Positions 8,423 to 15,947 of a DNA stretch of 64,000 nucleotides are shown one piece after another (position 1 is the first letter of the stretch; each line of letters opens with the position of its first letter). The notes beneath the pieces are model-generated. The model had not been told where the DNA came from, searched no databases, and worked only from the letters and a program-made list of their open reading frames with translations. Origin of the DNA: Candidatus Aminicenantes bacterium UBA6228. Lineage in GTDB: Bacteria; Acidobacteriota; Aminicenantia; Aminicenantales; Saccharicenantaceae. Made by a program: the position numbers and the translations under genes. The stretch covers positions 62,001 through 126,000 of the forward strand of contig DJWO01000006.1 in assembly GCA_002441005.1 (NCBI GenBank), read 5' to 3'.

Positions 8423-9709
8423 CTAAACCTTTTTTACTTTTAAAGTCAGATGGTCCTGAACTTCTACCACCTGGACTTTATCTCCTTTGTCAATCTTGTC
8501 ATCAGACACTGCCCGCCAGATTTCCCCATGGACAAAAATTTTCCCATCAGGGGAAAAGGGACTCAGGGCCTGACCCAGTTCGCCTATCATGCCCTCTTTA
8601 CCAGTCAGGCTCTTCCGGGCGTGGGCCTTAATTACTAAATAAACCAGCATAACAAAAACCAGCGAAATACCCAGGACAACGGGGATAATAAATTTAAGAC
8701 TGGGCCGAAGTTCGGGTATAGGGGCTTTAATTAAAATCACCGAGCCAAGAAATAATGAGACGACTCCACCCACGGCTAAAGCTCCATAACTAGTGACTTT
8801 TATTTCCAGAACAAAAAAGACCGTCCCCAGAAGGATTAGCAGCAAGCCAACATAATTGACCGGCAAAATCTGAAAGGAAAGAAGTGCCAGCAACAGACTG
8901 ATGCCGCCAATAACTCCAGGGAAAATTGCTCCCGGGTTAGCGAATTCGAAATACAGTCCGAGCAGCCCGAGCATCAGTAAGATGTAAGCCAGATTTGGAT
9001 TGGCAATGGTCATTAAAAGCTTCTGCCTGAAAGTCAAAGGCAATTCAACTACCGGCTGATTTTTCAAGCTGAGCACCTGGACTTCACCATTAAACCTTTT
9101 AATTTCCCTGCCATCCAGGGCTTCAACCAGTTCCTGTTCGGATTTAGCCACCAGATCGATCAGCTTGCCTTTTAAAGCTTCCTGTTCGGTATAGCTCAGG
9201 CTCTTCCTGACGGCGTCTTCAGCCATTTGCATGTTACGGCCTCTTTTTTCAGCCAGGGTTCGGATGTAGGCCGCGGCATCATGGGTAACTTTTTCCTCCA
9301 TAGTCTTGTCCTGATTCTGACCGGAGGTGCCAATGCTCACCGGATGGGCTGCACCAGTCGAAGTGCCAGGGGCCATAGCAAAAATATCACAGGCGACCGA
9401 AATAAATAAGCCGGCTGAGGCGGCCCGGGCACCGGACGGGCTAACATAGGCCACAATTGGTACCGGCGAACTGACAATAGCCTCAATCATCTCGCGCATC
9501 GAGCTGTCAAGCCCGCCAGGGGTATCCAGTTTGATAATAAGCAGCTGGGCATTTTCTTGCCTGGCTTTTTCAATTGATTTTATGACGACTTCGGCTGTAA
9601 TTGGATGAATGGGCTCTTTGATGGTGATAGTCAGGATGCGGGCTTCAAGACAAACTGAACTGATGGCGACCAAAAGAAAAAAAATAAGCGGATAGACAAG
9701 CCTCTTCAC
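8423..9709 (-). CDS. NfeD1b/STOPP membrane serine protease
   Basis: This is a long NfeD protein of 428 residues. A signal peptide (1-23) is followed by a ClpP-like serine protease domain (about 28-230), with LDTPGGLDSSMREMI and the SGARAASAGLFIS region that holds the catalytic Ser. A block of four to six membrane helices follows (about 235-360), then the C-terminal NfeD OB-fold (about 375-428). The family cleaves the C-terminus of the partner slipin. The GTG start has no ribosome site and lies 9 bases from a near-perfect promoter, suggesting a leaderless message. The start is nevertheless secure because the signal peptide begins there. Confidence 0.92.
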   Translation of the reverse strand: MKRLVYPLIFFLLVAISSVCLEARILTITIKEPIHPITAEVVIKSIEKARQENAQLLIIKLDTPGGLDSSMREMIEAIVSSPVPIVAYVSPSGARAASAGLFISVACDIFAMAPGTSTGAAHPVSIGTSGQNQDKTMEEKVTHDAAAYIRTLAEKRGRNMQMAEDAVRKSLSYTEQEALKGKLIDLVAKSEQELVEALDGREIKRFNGEVQVLSLKNQPVVELPLTFRQKLLMTIANPNLAYILLMLGLLGLYFEFANPGAIFPGVIGGISLLLALLSFQILPVNYVGLLLILLGTVFFVLEIKVTSYGALAVGGVVSLFLGSVILIKAPIPELRPSLKFIIPVVLGISLVFVMLVYLVIKAHARKSLTGKEGMIGELGQALSPFSPDGKIFVHGEIWRAVSDDKIDKGDKVQVVEVQDHLTLKVKKV

Positions 9710-9718
9710 AACATTGTT

Positions 9719-9747
9719 ATTATATGAACTATAACTTCTTTAGTCAA
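9719..9747 (-). promoter_or_regulatory. Promoter of the nfeD-slipin-SPOR operon
   Basis: On the minus strand, TTGACT (9747-9742), a 17-bp spacer and TATAAT (9724-9719) differ from consensus by one base. The expected transcription start near 9712 leaves only about three bases before the GTG start at 9709. Confidence 0.75.
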
Positions 9748-9770
9748 TTGATTATTATCCAGTAACTTGC

Positions 9771-9799
9771 TTGACATTTAGACTATTATAAACTAACTT
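9771..9799 (+). promoter_or_regulatory. Probable promoter of the HU gene
   Basis: A perfect TTGACA (9771-9776) is followed after 17 bp by TAACTT (9794-9799), a weak -10 box. Short inverted arms AGACTA and TAGTCT flank the -10 region at about 9780-9805, and a regulator could bind there. The promoter is back to back with that of nfeD. Confidence 0.5.
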
Positions 9800-9842
9800 T
9801 AGTCTATTATTTTTCTAGCCGGAGATACTTAGGAACTGACTG

Positions 9843-10130
9843 ATGATAAAGAGTGATATAGCTGACAGGCTTGAGCGGAAAGGAAACTTGAGCCGGACTA
9901 AGGCTGTTTATTTAGTTGAGACTGTTCTGGATTCGATTAAAGAAGCCTTACTTAAAGGCGATAAAGTTGAAATCAGAGGGTTTGGCAGCTTCCGGGTAGT
10001 ACCCAAGAAATCAGGTTATGGCCGGGACATCAGGCGTAACAGGCAGCTGACCATCAGCGGCGGAAAAAGAGTGAAATTCCGCCCTGGTCAGGATTTTAAA
10101 AAACAACTTAAAAAACAATCTGAAAAGTAA
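9843..10130 (+). CDS. HU/IHF family DNA-binding protein
   Basis: This 95-residue nucleoid protein bends DNA. It shows the N-terminal helices starting MIKSDIADRL, the VEIRGFGSFRVV strand turn, and the DNA-binding arm (about residues 57-75). The arm reads GYGRDIRRNRQL instead of the usual GRNPKTG, so the Pro that intercalates into DNA is missing and the arm is more basic. The end, KRVKFRPGQDFKKQL, is typical. An AGGA ribosome site lies upstream of the ATG. Whether it is a housekeeping HU or an IHF-like paralogue cannot be told here. Confidence 0.92.
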   Translation: MIKSDIADRLERKGNLSRTKAVYLVETVLDSIKEALLKGDKVEIRGFGSFRVVPKKSGYGRDIRRNRQLTISGGKRVKFRPGQDFKKQLKKQSEK

Positions 10131-10163
10131 TCATTTCCTATTGAACTGATCAAACCCGGTAGC

Positions 10164-10808
10164 TTAATCCAGATCTTTGACGAACTTGCCCATCTTTTTT
10201 AACTGGGCATCCTGATAAAGCCGGAGATAGAGTTCTTCCGCCTGTTCAATGGTTTCAGTCAGCTGGCCGGAAGTGTCAATCAAATAATCAGCTAAAGGAA
10301 TTTTCTTTTCCAGCGGCCACTGGCTATTAATTTTAAGCCAGGCTTCACGGGAAGAAAGGCCGTCGCGCTGGCTGAGCCTTTCAACCTGGATTTCGGGCTG
10401 GCAAAAAGTCAGAACGATCCGGTCGTAAAAGGTTTGATAGCCAGCTTCAATGACCAGCGCCGCTTCAGTAACATATATCTCATATTCTCCCGATTTTTCC
10501 AGACCGGCTATGTTTTCCCTGACTTTATTCAGAATCAAAGGGTGAGTCAGGCAATCTAAAAAAGCTCTTTCTTCTGGTTCCTTAAAAATGATTCTGGCCA
10601 GCCGTTTTCTGTCAATCAAGCCATCGGCAGTTAATATTTTTTCTCCAAAATGATTGACCACAGCCTGATAAGCTTCCCCCCCTGGCCGCATCAAGTCATG
10701 AGCAGCCAGGTCAGCATTATCTATATAACAACCTTTGCTGCTCAGGATTTCAGCCACCACCGATTTACCAGTGGCAATCCCGCCCGTCAGGGCTACAATA
10801 AGCATCAT
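10164..10808 (-). CDS. coaE: Dephospho-CoA kinase
   Basis: CoaE catalyses the last step of coenzyme A synthesis, phosphorylating the ribose 3'-hydroxyl of dephospho-CoA. It has 214 residues, a P-loop GGIATGKS near residues 9-16, DNADLAAHDLMRPG (substrate Asp region) and the LTHPLIL segment. The C-terminus has the LADYLIDTSG motif. The ATG has a weak ribosome site. It lies 24 bases downstream of a PilZ gene on the same strand and converges on the HU gene. Confidence 0.93.
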   Translation of the reverse strand: MMLIVALTGGIATGKSVVAEILSSKGCYIDNADLAAHDLMRPGGEAYQAVVNHFGEKILTADGLIDRKRLARIIFKEPEERAFLDCLTHPLILNKVRENIAGLEKSGEYEIYVTEAALVIEAGYQTFYDRIVLTFCQPEIQVERLSQRDGLSSREAWLKINSQWPLEKKIPLADYLIDTSGQLTETIEQAEELYLRLYQDAQLKKMGKFVKDLD

Positions 10809-10832
10809 TTGCCAGACAAATTGATTTGGCCC

Positions 10833-11228
10833 TCAGTCTTCGACCTGAAAGCGAAAGTCTTTCTTGAATCTGACGGCTACACCCTGCTTCCTGCCCCTTC
10901 TCTCCTTTTTTTCCAGCCTGATTGTTTCGCCATCCAGGCAAAGCTTAACTTTCCTGCCCTCAGTAAACTGAGGAGGAATCTCAATGGTCAGGTTTACTTT
11001 TGAGCCAACGACCAGGTTGGAATCAAGCGAAAAATAAGCGCCGGTCGAAGAAATATTTTCCAGCGTCGTCTTTTCGGCAAACTTTTTACCCTCTGGCAGC
11101 TGGCCTTCAATTTCAGCTGGTAAGGGAAGTTCAAACCGCCACTCCCGCCGGCGATTTACTTCTACCGGTGTCTTCTTGCGGGCTTTGATTTTTTTTGAGC
11201 TCTTTTTGCTTTTAGCTTTTTCAGTCAT
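10833..11228 (-). CDS. PilZ domain protein
   Basis: This is a 131-residue PilZ protein with a lysine-rich N-terminus (about residues 1-22). Both cyclic-di-GMP-binding motifs are present: RxxxR in RREWRFELPLPAEI (about 27-40) and NxSxxG in ENISSTGAYF (about 58-67). It should therefore bind c-di-GMP. Two degenerate relatives lie a little upstream at 12109 and 12694, and a LuxR-type regulator lies 21 bases upstream. Its output partner is not visible. Confidence 0.85.
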   Translation of the reverse strand: MTEKAKSKKSSKKIKARKKTPVEVNRRREWRFELPLPAEIEGQLPEGKKFAEKTTLENISSTGAYFSLDSNLVVGSKVNLTIEIPPQFTEGRKVKLCLDGETIRLEKKERRGRKQGVAVRFKKDFRFQVED

Positions 11229-11249
11229 AATTCCCCCTCGTCGTTGAGG

Positions 11250-11960
11250 CTAAAATAAGGCCGAATTGATGGCATAAAGTGCCAGTTGCAACCGGCTATG
11301 GGTATCCAGTTTTGAATAAATACTTTTGATGTGAGAACGGACAGTATTCTTACTGATGAACAAAATTTGGGCTATCTCTTCGTTGCTTTTACCCTGACCG
11401 ATCAGGCGCAACACCTGAAATTCAGTTGAGGTTAACTGATCCAGCGTCTTTTCCTTCATGTCGCGTCCGACGACCGATATAATCCGGTCCATGATACTTG
11501 ACATTTTATCTCTGGGGAGCCAGATTTCCCCGCGATTGACCACCCGCACCGCTTCAACCAGCTGGCCCGGAGGATCGCTAAGATCGAAATAGCCCCGGGC
11601 TCCGGCATTAATCAAATTGATGATTTCTTCCTGAGAAGGGATATTGCCAAGAAGGAGAAGTTGAGTCTTGATCTGGGGCTTGATTAATTCTTTAATGGCC
11701 TTGCAGATTTCTTTAAGGTGAGGGAGAGGCTCCAGATGAGCGAAAAGTATTACCTGGGGCTGCAGCTGTTTAATCGAATCCATTAAGCTGTCGATAGTCC
11801 CTTTTTCCACCGCTATTATTTCTATTGATCTGTCCGGTTCAAAGGCTTTGAGAATACCGGTCAGAATAAGATCAGATGGGCAGTAAATCAGAACACCGAT
11901 TCTTTCGATTTTGGCTTTTGATGGCTGGCTTTCAGTTGGTAGCTGTTTCTTTTTTGGCAT
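11250..11960 (-). CDS. LuxR-type regulator with degenerate receiver domain
   Basis: This 236-residue protein has a receiver-like fold (about residues 20-140) and a C-terminal LuxR/NarL helix-turn-helix. The HTH includes LTSTEFQVLRLIGQGKSNEEIAQILFISKNTVRSHI (shown in part; about residues 172-210). The receiver lacks the key residues: the acidic pair is replaced at IGVLIYCPSD, the phosphorylated Asp position reads VILFAHLEP, and the Lys position reads GYFDLSD. It should therefore not be controlled by ordinary phosphorylation. It probably binds DNA as a dimer responding to another signal, possibly via the neighbouring PilZ proteins. A good promoter precedes it. Confidence 0.85.
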   Translation of the reverse strand: MPKKKQLPTESQPSKAKIERIGVLIYCPSDLILTGILKAFEPDRSIEIIAVEKGTIDSLMDSIKQLQPQVILFAHLEPLPHLKEICKAIKELIKPQIKTQLLLLGNIPSQEEIINLINAGARGYFDLSDPPGQLVEAVRVVNRGEIWLPRDKMSSIMDRIISVVGRDMKEKTLDQLTSTEFQVLRLIGQGKSNEEIAQILFISKNTVRSHIKSIYSKLDTHSRLQLALYAINSALF

Positions 11961-11998
11961 ACCCTTTTACCCCTCAAAAAATAATCTTTCTCCAGGAA

Positions 11999-12027
11999 TA
12001 AATATAATAGAAAAGGTCAGGTGTCAA
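11999..12027 (-). promoter_or_regulatory. Promoter of the LuxR-type regulator
   Basis: On the minus strand, TTGACA (12027-12022) is followed after 17 bp by TATTTA (12004-11999). The -35 is perfect and the -10 matches four of six. The ATG is at 11960, behind a GAGGGG ribosome site. Confidence 0.55.
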
Positions 12028-12108
12028 GCCTAAACCTCTTTTTTCCAGGCCTGGTTTTAATAAAAGTGGGGGAAAGGTAAGCCTCAAAAAGGGGATTCTA
12101 CCAGCCAG

Positions 12109-12522
12109 TTAACAATTAGTCTGGTCAGGTCCGGCGGAATAGCTCTGCGGCCGCAGCTCAAATTTATGGTCAAGCTCAACCGTCACCAGCTGCACCAGGT
12201 TTTTTTTCTCATCCAGCTCGAGGCGGGCTACCTGACCTTTTAATTCAAGCTTTAATGGATAAATCAGAAGGGCAGTGGCTGGAATATTTATAGCCAGCTT
12301 TAAGGAGGAACCGATCTTAACCGGGGTTTTGAGCAAAAAGGTCACCAATTTTGAGTTGATAGCTATCAATTCAGTCTTTTCGCTAAAGCTCCGGCCAGAG
12401 ATTTTCTTTCCCAGGACCAAAGCCGGCAGGGAGAGCTCAAGCAAGCGCTCTCCTTGCCGGTCTCCGGTTGCGTCTTGGATGGAGGATTTATCTTGATGGC
12501 GCCTGTTTAATGCTTCTTCCAT
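12109..12522 (-). CDS. PilZ-like protein, partly degenerate
   Basis: This 137-residue protein aligns by eye with the PilZ protein at 10833. It keeps an RxxxR (RQGER, about residues 22-26) and the LSLPALVLG strand. The second c-di-GMP motif is lost: the NxSxxG position reads INSKLVTF. The shared block GxxFxEKTxLxxI (about residues 42-55) ties the three paralogues together. No ribosome site precedes the ATG, and a -10 box ends 9 bases upstream, which suggests a leaderless message. Function is unknown; it may be a c-di-GMP sensor of altered affinity. Confidence 0.65.
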   Translation of the reverse strand: MEEALNRRHQDKSSIQDATGDRQGERLLELSLPALVLGKKISGRSFSEKTELIAINSKLVTFLLKTPVKIGSSLKLAINIPATALLIYPLKLELKGQVARLELDEKKNLVQLVTVELDHKFELRPQSYSAGPDQTNC

Positions 12523-12531
12523 AACGCTGAC

Positions 12532-12560
12532 ATTATCCGGTTAGCCAGGCTGACCGGCAA
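12532..12560 (-). promoter_or_regulatory. Possible promoter of the PilZ-like gene at 12109
   Basis: On the minus strand, TTGCCG (12560-12555), a 17-bp spacer and GATAAT (12537-12532). The ATG at 12522 is 9 bases beyond the -10 box, so the transcript would have almost no leader. Confidence 0.45.
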
Positions 12561-12580
12561 TCGCTCCGCGGGATGAAGAA

Positions 12581-12613
12581 AAGGGTGATTTTTGGCCGCC
12601 AATTATCACCTTT
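12581..12613. other. Intergenic hairpin
   Basis: An imperfect inverted repeat folds as roughly 12-15 base pairs around a CCG loop, with two internal mismatches (outer arm GGTGAT with ATCACC, inner arm TTGG with CCAA). It lies between two same-strand PilZ-like genes, beyond the end of the upstream one. There is no T-run, so it is not a canonical intrinsic terminator. It could be a 3'-end stabiliser or a protein-binding site. Confidence 0.4.
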
Positions 12614-12693
12614 AGCTACCCGCCTTGCCACCGAATTCATCATCCTGTCAGACGCCTGGCCAGTAAGATTTTTCTCATTTTGAAGCTAAAGTT

Positions 12694-13068
12694 TTAATTA
12701 TCTTCCGCTCCGATGAAATATCTTGATTCGAGTTTAAGCCGGACTCGCTGACCCTGGATTCCGGCTAAAGCCGATTGAACGGCTTGGAGGACTGTCCCCC
12801 GCAAGACCAGGTTTAATGGCTGGCCATCAGCCAGCTTGGGCGGGAGGGGAATCACCAGTTTAAGACTGGCTTGCCGGTCAACTTTGGCTCTAAGGAAAAA
12901 GACCGCTTCTTCGCTGCTAATAGAAGCCAGATGTGATTCTTCGCTAAATTCACGGCCAGAGGAATCAACCCCCGACACTTTTAGAGGCAATGACATGGAA
13001 AATTCCTTCTGACCGGTATTTTTTTCCATCATCTCTGCCCCGCTCAGAGCGGTAACTTTCTTGTTCAT
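12694..13068 (-). CDS. PilZ-like protein, degenerate
   Basis: This 124-residue protein is the third member of the local PilZ-like family. It shares the layout SLPLKVSGVDSSGREFSEESHLASIS (in part; about residues 25-50) and a following beta-rich region with LKLVIPLPPKL. The RxxxR motif is absent (GQKEF at that place), and NxSxxG is replaced by ISSEEAVFF, so c-di-GMP binding is unlikely. The gene starts divergently from proS, with about 195 bases between the start codons. Function is unknown. Confidence 0.6.
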   Translation of the reverse strand: MNKKVTALSGAEMMEKNTGQKEFSMSLPLKVSGVDSSGREFSEESHLASISSEEAVFFLRAKVDRQASLKLVIPLPPKLADGQPLNLVLRGTVLQAVQSALAGIQGQRVRLKLESRYFIGAEDN

Positions 13069-13206
13069 GATAACCGCTTCCTTTTCCTTTGAAATTTGTT
13101 ACGACCTTAACTTAGCTCAATCAGGCCAATTTTCAATCATCACTCAAGATGAAAAAAAGGGTCATTTTATTCTCACCCCCTCAATGACTGCCCACTGCGG
13201 TTTTCC

Positions 13207-13235
13207 TTGACAAAAAATTGGGGGCTGGATAGAAT
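13207..13235 (+). promoter_or_regulatory. Promoter of proS
   Basis: TTGACA (13207-13212), a 17-bp spacer and TAGAAT (13230-13235) match consensus in 11 of 12 positions. Transcription should begin near 13242, which leaves a short leader containing the GGAGGT ribosome site. Confidence 0.75.
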
Positions 13236-13263
13236 TAGCCGGAAGACTGGAGGTAGTTTTAAA

Positions 13264-14712
13264 TTGGAAGAAGAACGCCTGGTAACTCAGATTACACCTA
13301 AAAGTGAAGATTTTTCTCGCTGGTATCTGGATCTGATCCGCCGGACTGAACTGGCTGATTACGCCCCGATGAAAGGCATGATGGTGATCAGACCGTACGG
13401 TTATGCTATCTGGGAAAATATCCAAAGATCGCTGGATGAAAGAATTAAAGCTACCGGTCATGTCAATGCTTATTTTCCTCTTTTCATACCCGAGAGCTTT
13501 CTGCGTAAAGAAATGGAGCATCTGCAGGGTTTTGCTCCGGAGGTGGCCTGGGTTACCCATGGTGGAGCTGACGAGCTGGAAGAACGGTTAGCTGTCAGGC
13601 CAACTTCGGAAGCGATTATTGGCTTCATGTATTCCAAGTGGGTTAAATCCTGGCGTGACCTGCCTGTCCTCATTAATCAATGGGCTAATGTTGTCCGCTG
13701 GGAAAAAGTGACCAGGCCGTTTCTGCGGACCACAGAGTTCCTGTGGCAGGAAGGCCATACCGCTCATGAAAATTATGATGAAGCTCAGACTGAGACTCTG
13801 CGCATCCTGGATCTGTATCGCGAATTTGTTGAGACGGAACTGGCCATACCGGTCATTTCCGGCCGGAAAACTGACCGGGAAAAATTTGCTGGGGCTTTAG
13901 CCACCTATGCGATTGAAGCTCTGATGTCAGATGGTAAAGCCCTTCAGATGGGGACGTCTCATAATCTCGGACAGCATTTTGCCCAGGTTTTTAACATCAG
14001 GTTTGAGGACCGTGGCCAGAATCTGCAGTATGTCTGGCAGACTTCCTGGGGTGTTTCGACCCGCCTGATCGGGGCTCTGGTTATGGCCCATGGAGATGAT
14101 TCCGGACTGGTTTTTCCACCCAGAGTGGCTCCGCTTCAGGTAGTTATCATCCCGATTTCTATTGGCAACTGGAAAGAAAATGTTTTACCGGCGGCCATCG
14201 AGTTAAAGAACAGACTGGAGAGATCTGGGCTGAGGGTCTTTCTTGATGACCGCGGTGAGTATACTCCAGGCTGGAAATTCTCAGAGTGGGAAATGCGGGG
14301 AGTCCCACTGCGGCTGGAAATAGGACCGCGTGATGTGAAAAATAATCAGACCATAGCTGTCCGCCGTGATCGTCAAGAGAAATCAGTCATCGGCCTCGAG
14401 GGGCTGGAAGAAAAGGTAAAAGGTCTCCTTGACAGTATACAAATATCTCTATTCAATAAGGCTCTGGCTTTTCAAAGGGAAAACACCCGCCAGGTTTCTT
14501 CCTATGAGGAATTCAAGTCGGTGATTGAAAATAAGAGGGGATTCATCCAGGCAGGCTGGTGCGGCTCAGAAGAGTGTGAGGCCAGAATAAAAGAAGAAAC
14601 GATGGCTACCATCAGAGTCATCCCCCTGAGTGAGGAATCAAATCAAAAGGGGAGATGTGTCTTTTGCCAGAAAGAAGCCAGAACAATGGCCGTTTTTGCC
14701 AGATCTTACTGA
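13264..14712 (+). CDS. proS: Prolyl-tRNA synthetase, type 3 (archaeal/eukaryotic-like)
   Basis: This class II synthetase charges tRNA-Pro. It has 482 residues from the TTG at 13264, which sits 9 bases after GGAGGT. A longer frame reaches TTG 13207, but that codon is part of the -35 box. Typical type 3 sequence is visible: MVIRPYGYAIWENIQ, the TSEAIIGFMYSKW region, and RTTEFLWQEGHTAH (motif 2 area). The anticodon-binding domain follows (about residues 280-400). The C-terminal zinc-like domain has CGSEEC and CVFC, four cysteines. The editing insertion of the bacterial type 1 enzyme is absent. This form occurs in scattered bacterial lineages. Confidence 0.95.
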   Translation: MEEERLVTQITPKSEDFSRWYLDLIRRTELADYAPMKGMMVIRPYGYAIWENIQRSLDERIKATGHVNAYFPLFIPESFLRKEMEHLQGFAPEVAWVTHGGADELEERLAVRPTSEAIIGFMYSKWVKSWRDLPVLINQWANVVRWEKVTRPFLRTTEFLWQEGHTAHENYDEAQTETLRILDLYREFVETELAIPVISGRKTDREKFAGALATYAIEALMSDGKALQMGTSHNLGQHFAQVFNIRFEDRGQNLQYVWQTSWGVSTRLIGALVMAHGDDSGLVFPPRVAPLQVVIIPISIGNWKENVLPAAIELKNRLERSGLRVFLDDRGEYTPGWKFSEWEMRGVPLRLEIGPRDVKNNQTIAVRRDRQEKSVIGLEGLEEKVKGLLDSIQISLFNKALAFQRENTRQVSSYEEFKSVIENKRGFIQAGWCGSEECEARIKEETMATIRVIPLSEESNQKGRCVFCQKEARTMAVFARSY

Positions 14713-14768
14713 CCGCTTTATTGATTTTGTCAGTAAATCCGGTCAAAAATCTGGAGGGGAGGGGCCTG

Positions 14769-15407
14769 GTGAACTTTGATCCTGACTATGAACAAGCCCG
14801 CCAGAACATGGTTGAATATCAGATCAAGGGCCGGGGGATTAAAGATAAAAATGTCTTAGGCGCTATGCTCAAAGTGCCCAGACATCTCTTTGTACCAGAA
14901 GAAATGAGAGATCTGGCTTACCGTGATGAGCCTCTGCCCATCGGTCATGGCCAGACTATCTCCCAGCCATACATAGTAGGTTATATGACTGAAGCTTTAA
15001 AACTCCAGCCAGGGGATAGAGTGCTCGAAATAGGTACTGGCTCTGGCTATCAGACGGCCATCCTGGCCGAAATAGTCAGCAAGGTCTATACTATCGAGCT
15101 CATTCCAGAGCTTTCCCTTCGGGCTCAGGAGACCTTAAAGAGCCTTGGCTACAAAAACATTGAGTTTTTAACCGGTGATGGCTCAAAGGGCTGGCCAGAA
15201 AAAGCGCCCTTTGAGGCTATCCTGGTTTCGGCTGCTCCGGCCGAGGTCCCTCCAGCACTTATTGAGCAACTTAAAATTGACGGGCGGTTGATTATTCCCG
15301 TAGGAACTGATTCTCAAGAACTCGTCCTGATCAAAAGGACGAAAAAGGGCTGGGAGAAAACCAGGCTAATCGGGGTAAGATTCGTTCCCTTGATTATCAA
15401 GCCTTGA
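14769..15407 (+). CDS. pcm: Protein-L-isoaspartate O-methyltransferase
   Basis: This enzyme repairs isomerised Asp/Asn residues by SAM-dependent methylation. The chosen GTG follows a GGAGGGGAGGGG ribosome site and gives 212 residues, close to the 208 of E. coli Pcm. VPRHLFVPEE, the IGHGQTISQPYIVGYM active-site segment, and the SAM motif VLEIGTGSGYQTAILA (about residues 78-93) are all present. An in-frame extension upstream would add a hydrophobic stretch resembling a signal peptide, but it overlaps proS and its ATG at 14655 has no properly spaced ribosome site. A periplasmic form is therefore possible but less likely. Confidence 0.92.
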   Translation: MNFDPDYEQARQNMVEYQIKGRGIKDKNVLGAMLKVPRHLFVPEEMRDLAYRDEPLPIGHGQTISQPYIVGYMTEALKLQPGDRVLEIGTGSGYQTAILAEIVSKVYTIELIPELSLRAQETLKSLGYKNIEFLTGDGSKGWPEKAPFEAILVSAAPAEVPPALIEQLKIDGRLIIPVGTDSQELVLIKRTKKGWEKTRLIGVRFVPLIIKP

Positions 15408-15449
15408 TTCAGGATAATAAAAAAGTAAGCTGCTCATCGAGGTGAAAAC

Positions 15450-15932
15450 ATGAGGAAACACCAGCTCAAAGCCTGCCCGGCCGTTTTCTTTCTCTTCGGT
15501 CTTTTACTCTGGCCAGGGCTTTTCTGCCAGACCAGCCGTCATGATAAATATATTAAAGTCTTTTTGCCTCATGGGGAAATGGTGACTGCTGAACTGGCGG
15601 TTAGCCCGTCCGAAAGGGAAAAGGGCTTGATGTTCCGTCAGGACCTTAAACCTGATCAGGGCATGCTGTTTGTCTTTGAAGAAGAAGACCAGTATTCCTT
15701 CTGGATGAAAAACACTTTGATTCCACTGGATATAATCTGGTTAAATGCTCACCGTCAGATTGTCCATCTCGAGGAAAATGTTCCACCTTGCCTGGCCGAG
15801 CCCTGTCCGAGCTATGGACCTGAGAAAAAGGCTCTTTATGTTCTGGAATTAAAAGCCGGCCGGGCTAAAGAACTCGGTTTGAAACTTTATGATCAGCTGG
15901 AATTCGTTTTGCCTGACTGGGTAAAAAGGTAA
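15450..15932 (+). CDS. DUF192 family exported protein
   Basis: This 160-residue protein has an N-terminal signal peptide (about residues 1-26) followed by a DUF192 domain. Characteristic segments are AELAVSPSEREKGLMFRQ, GMLFVFEEEDQYSFWMKNT, IPLDIIWLN and YVLELKAGRAKELGL. A Cys pair in PPCLAEPCPSYG may form a disulfide after export. The family is widespread and its biochemical role is unknown. It follows pcm by 42 bases on the same strand, with a GAGGTG ribosome site, and converges on a pseudopilin gene. Confidence 0.88.
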   Translation: MRKHQLKACPAVFFLFGLLLWPGLFCQTSRHDKYIKVFLPHGEMVTAELAVSPSEREKGLMFRQDLKPDQGMLFVFEEEDQYSFWMKNTLIPLDIIWLNAHRQIVHLEENVPPCLAEPCPSYGPEKKALYVLELKAGRAKELGLKLYDQLEFVLPDWVKR

Positions 15933-15947
15933 ATCTGGTTATCGACT

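Noticed and set aside
13207..13263. Upstream 19-codon extension of proS starting at TTG 13207
   Set aside because: That TTG is inside a strong -35 box, the ribosome site fits TTG 13264, and the extension is not typical of the family.
14655..14768. Signal-peptide form of pcm starting at ATG 14655
   Set aside because: It overlaps proS and its ribosome site abuts the ATG. GTG 14769 has a better site and gives the usual length. A periplasmic form is not excluded.
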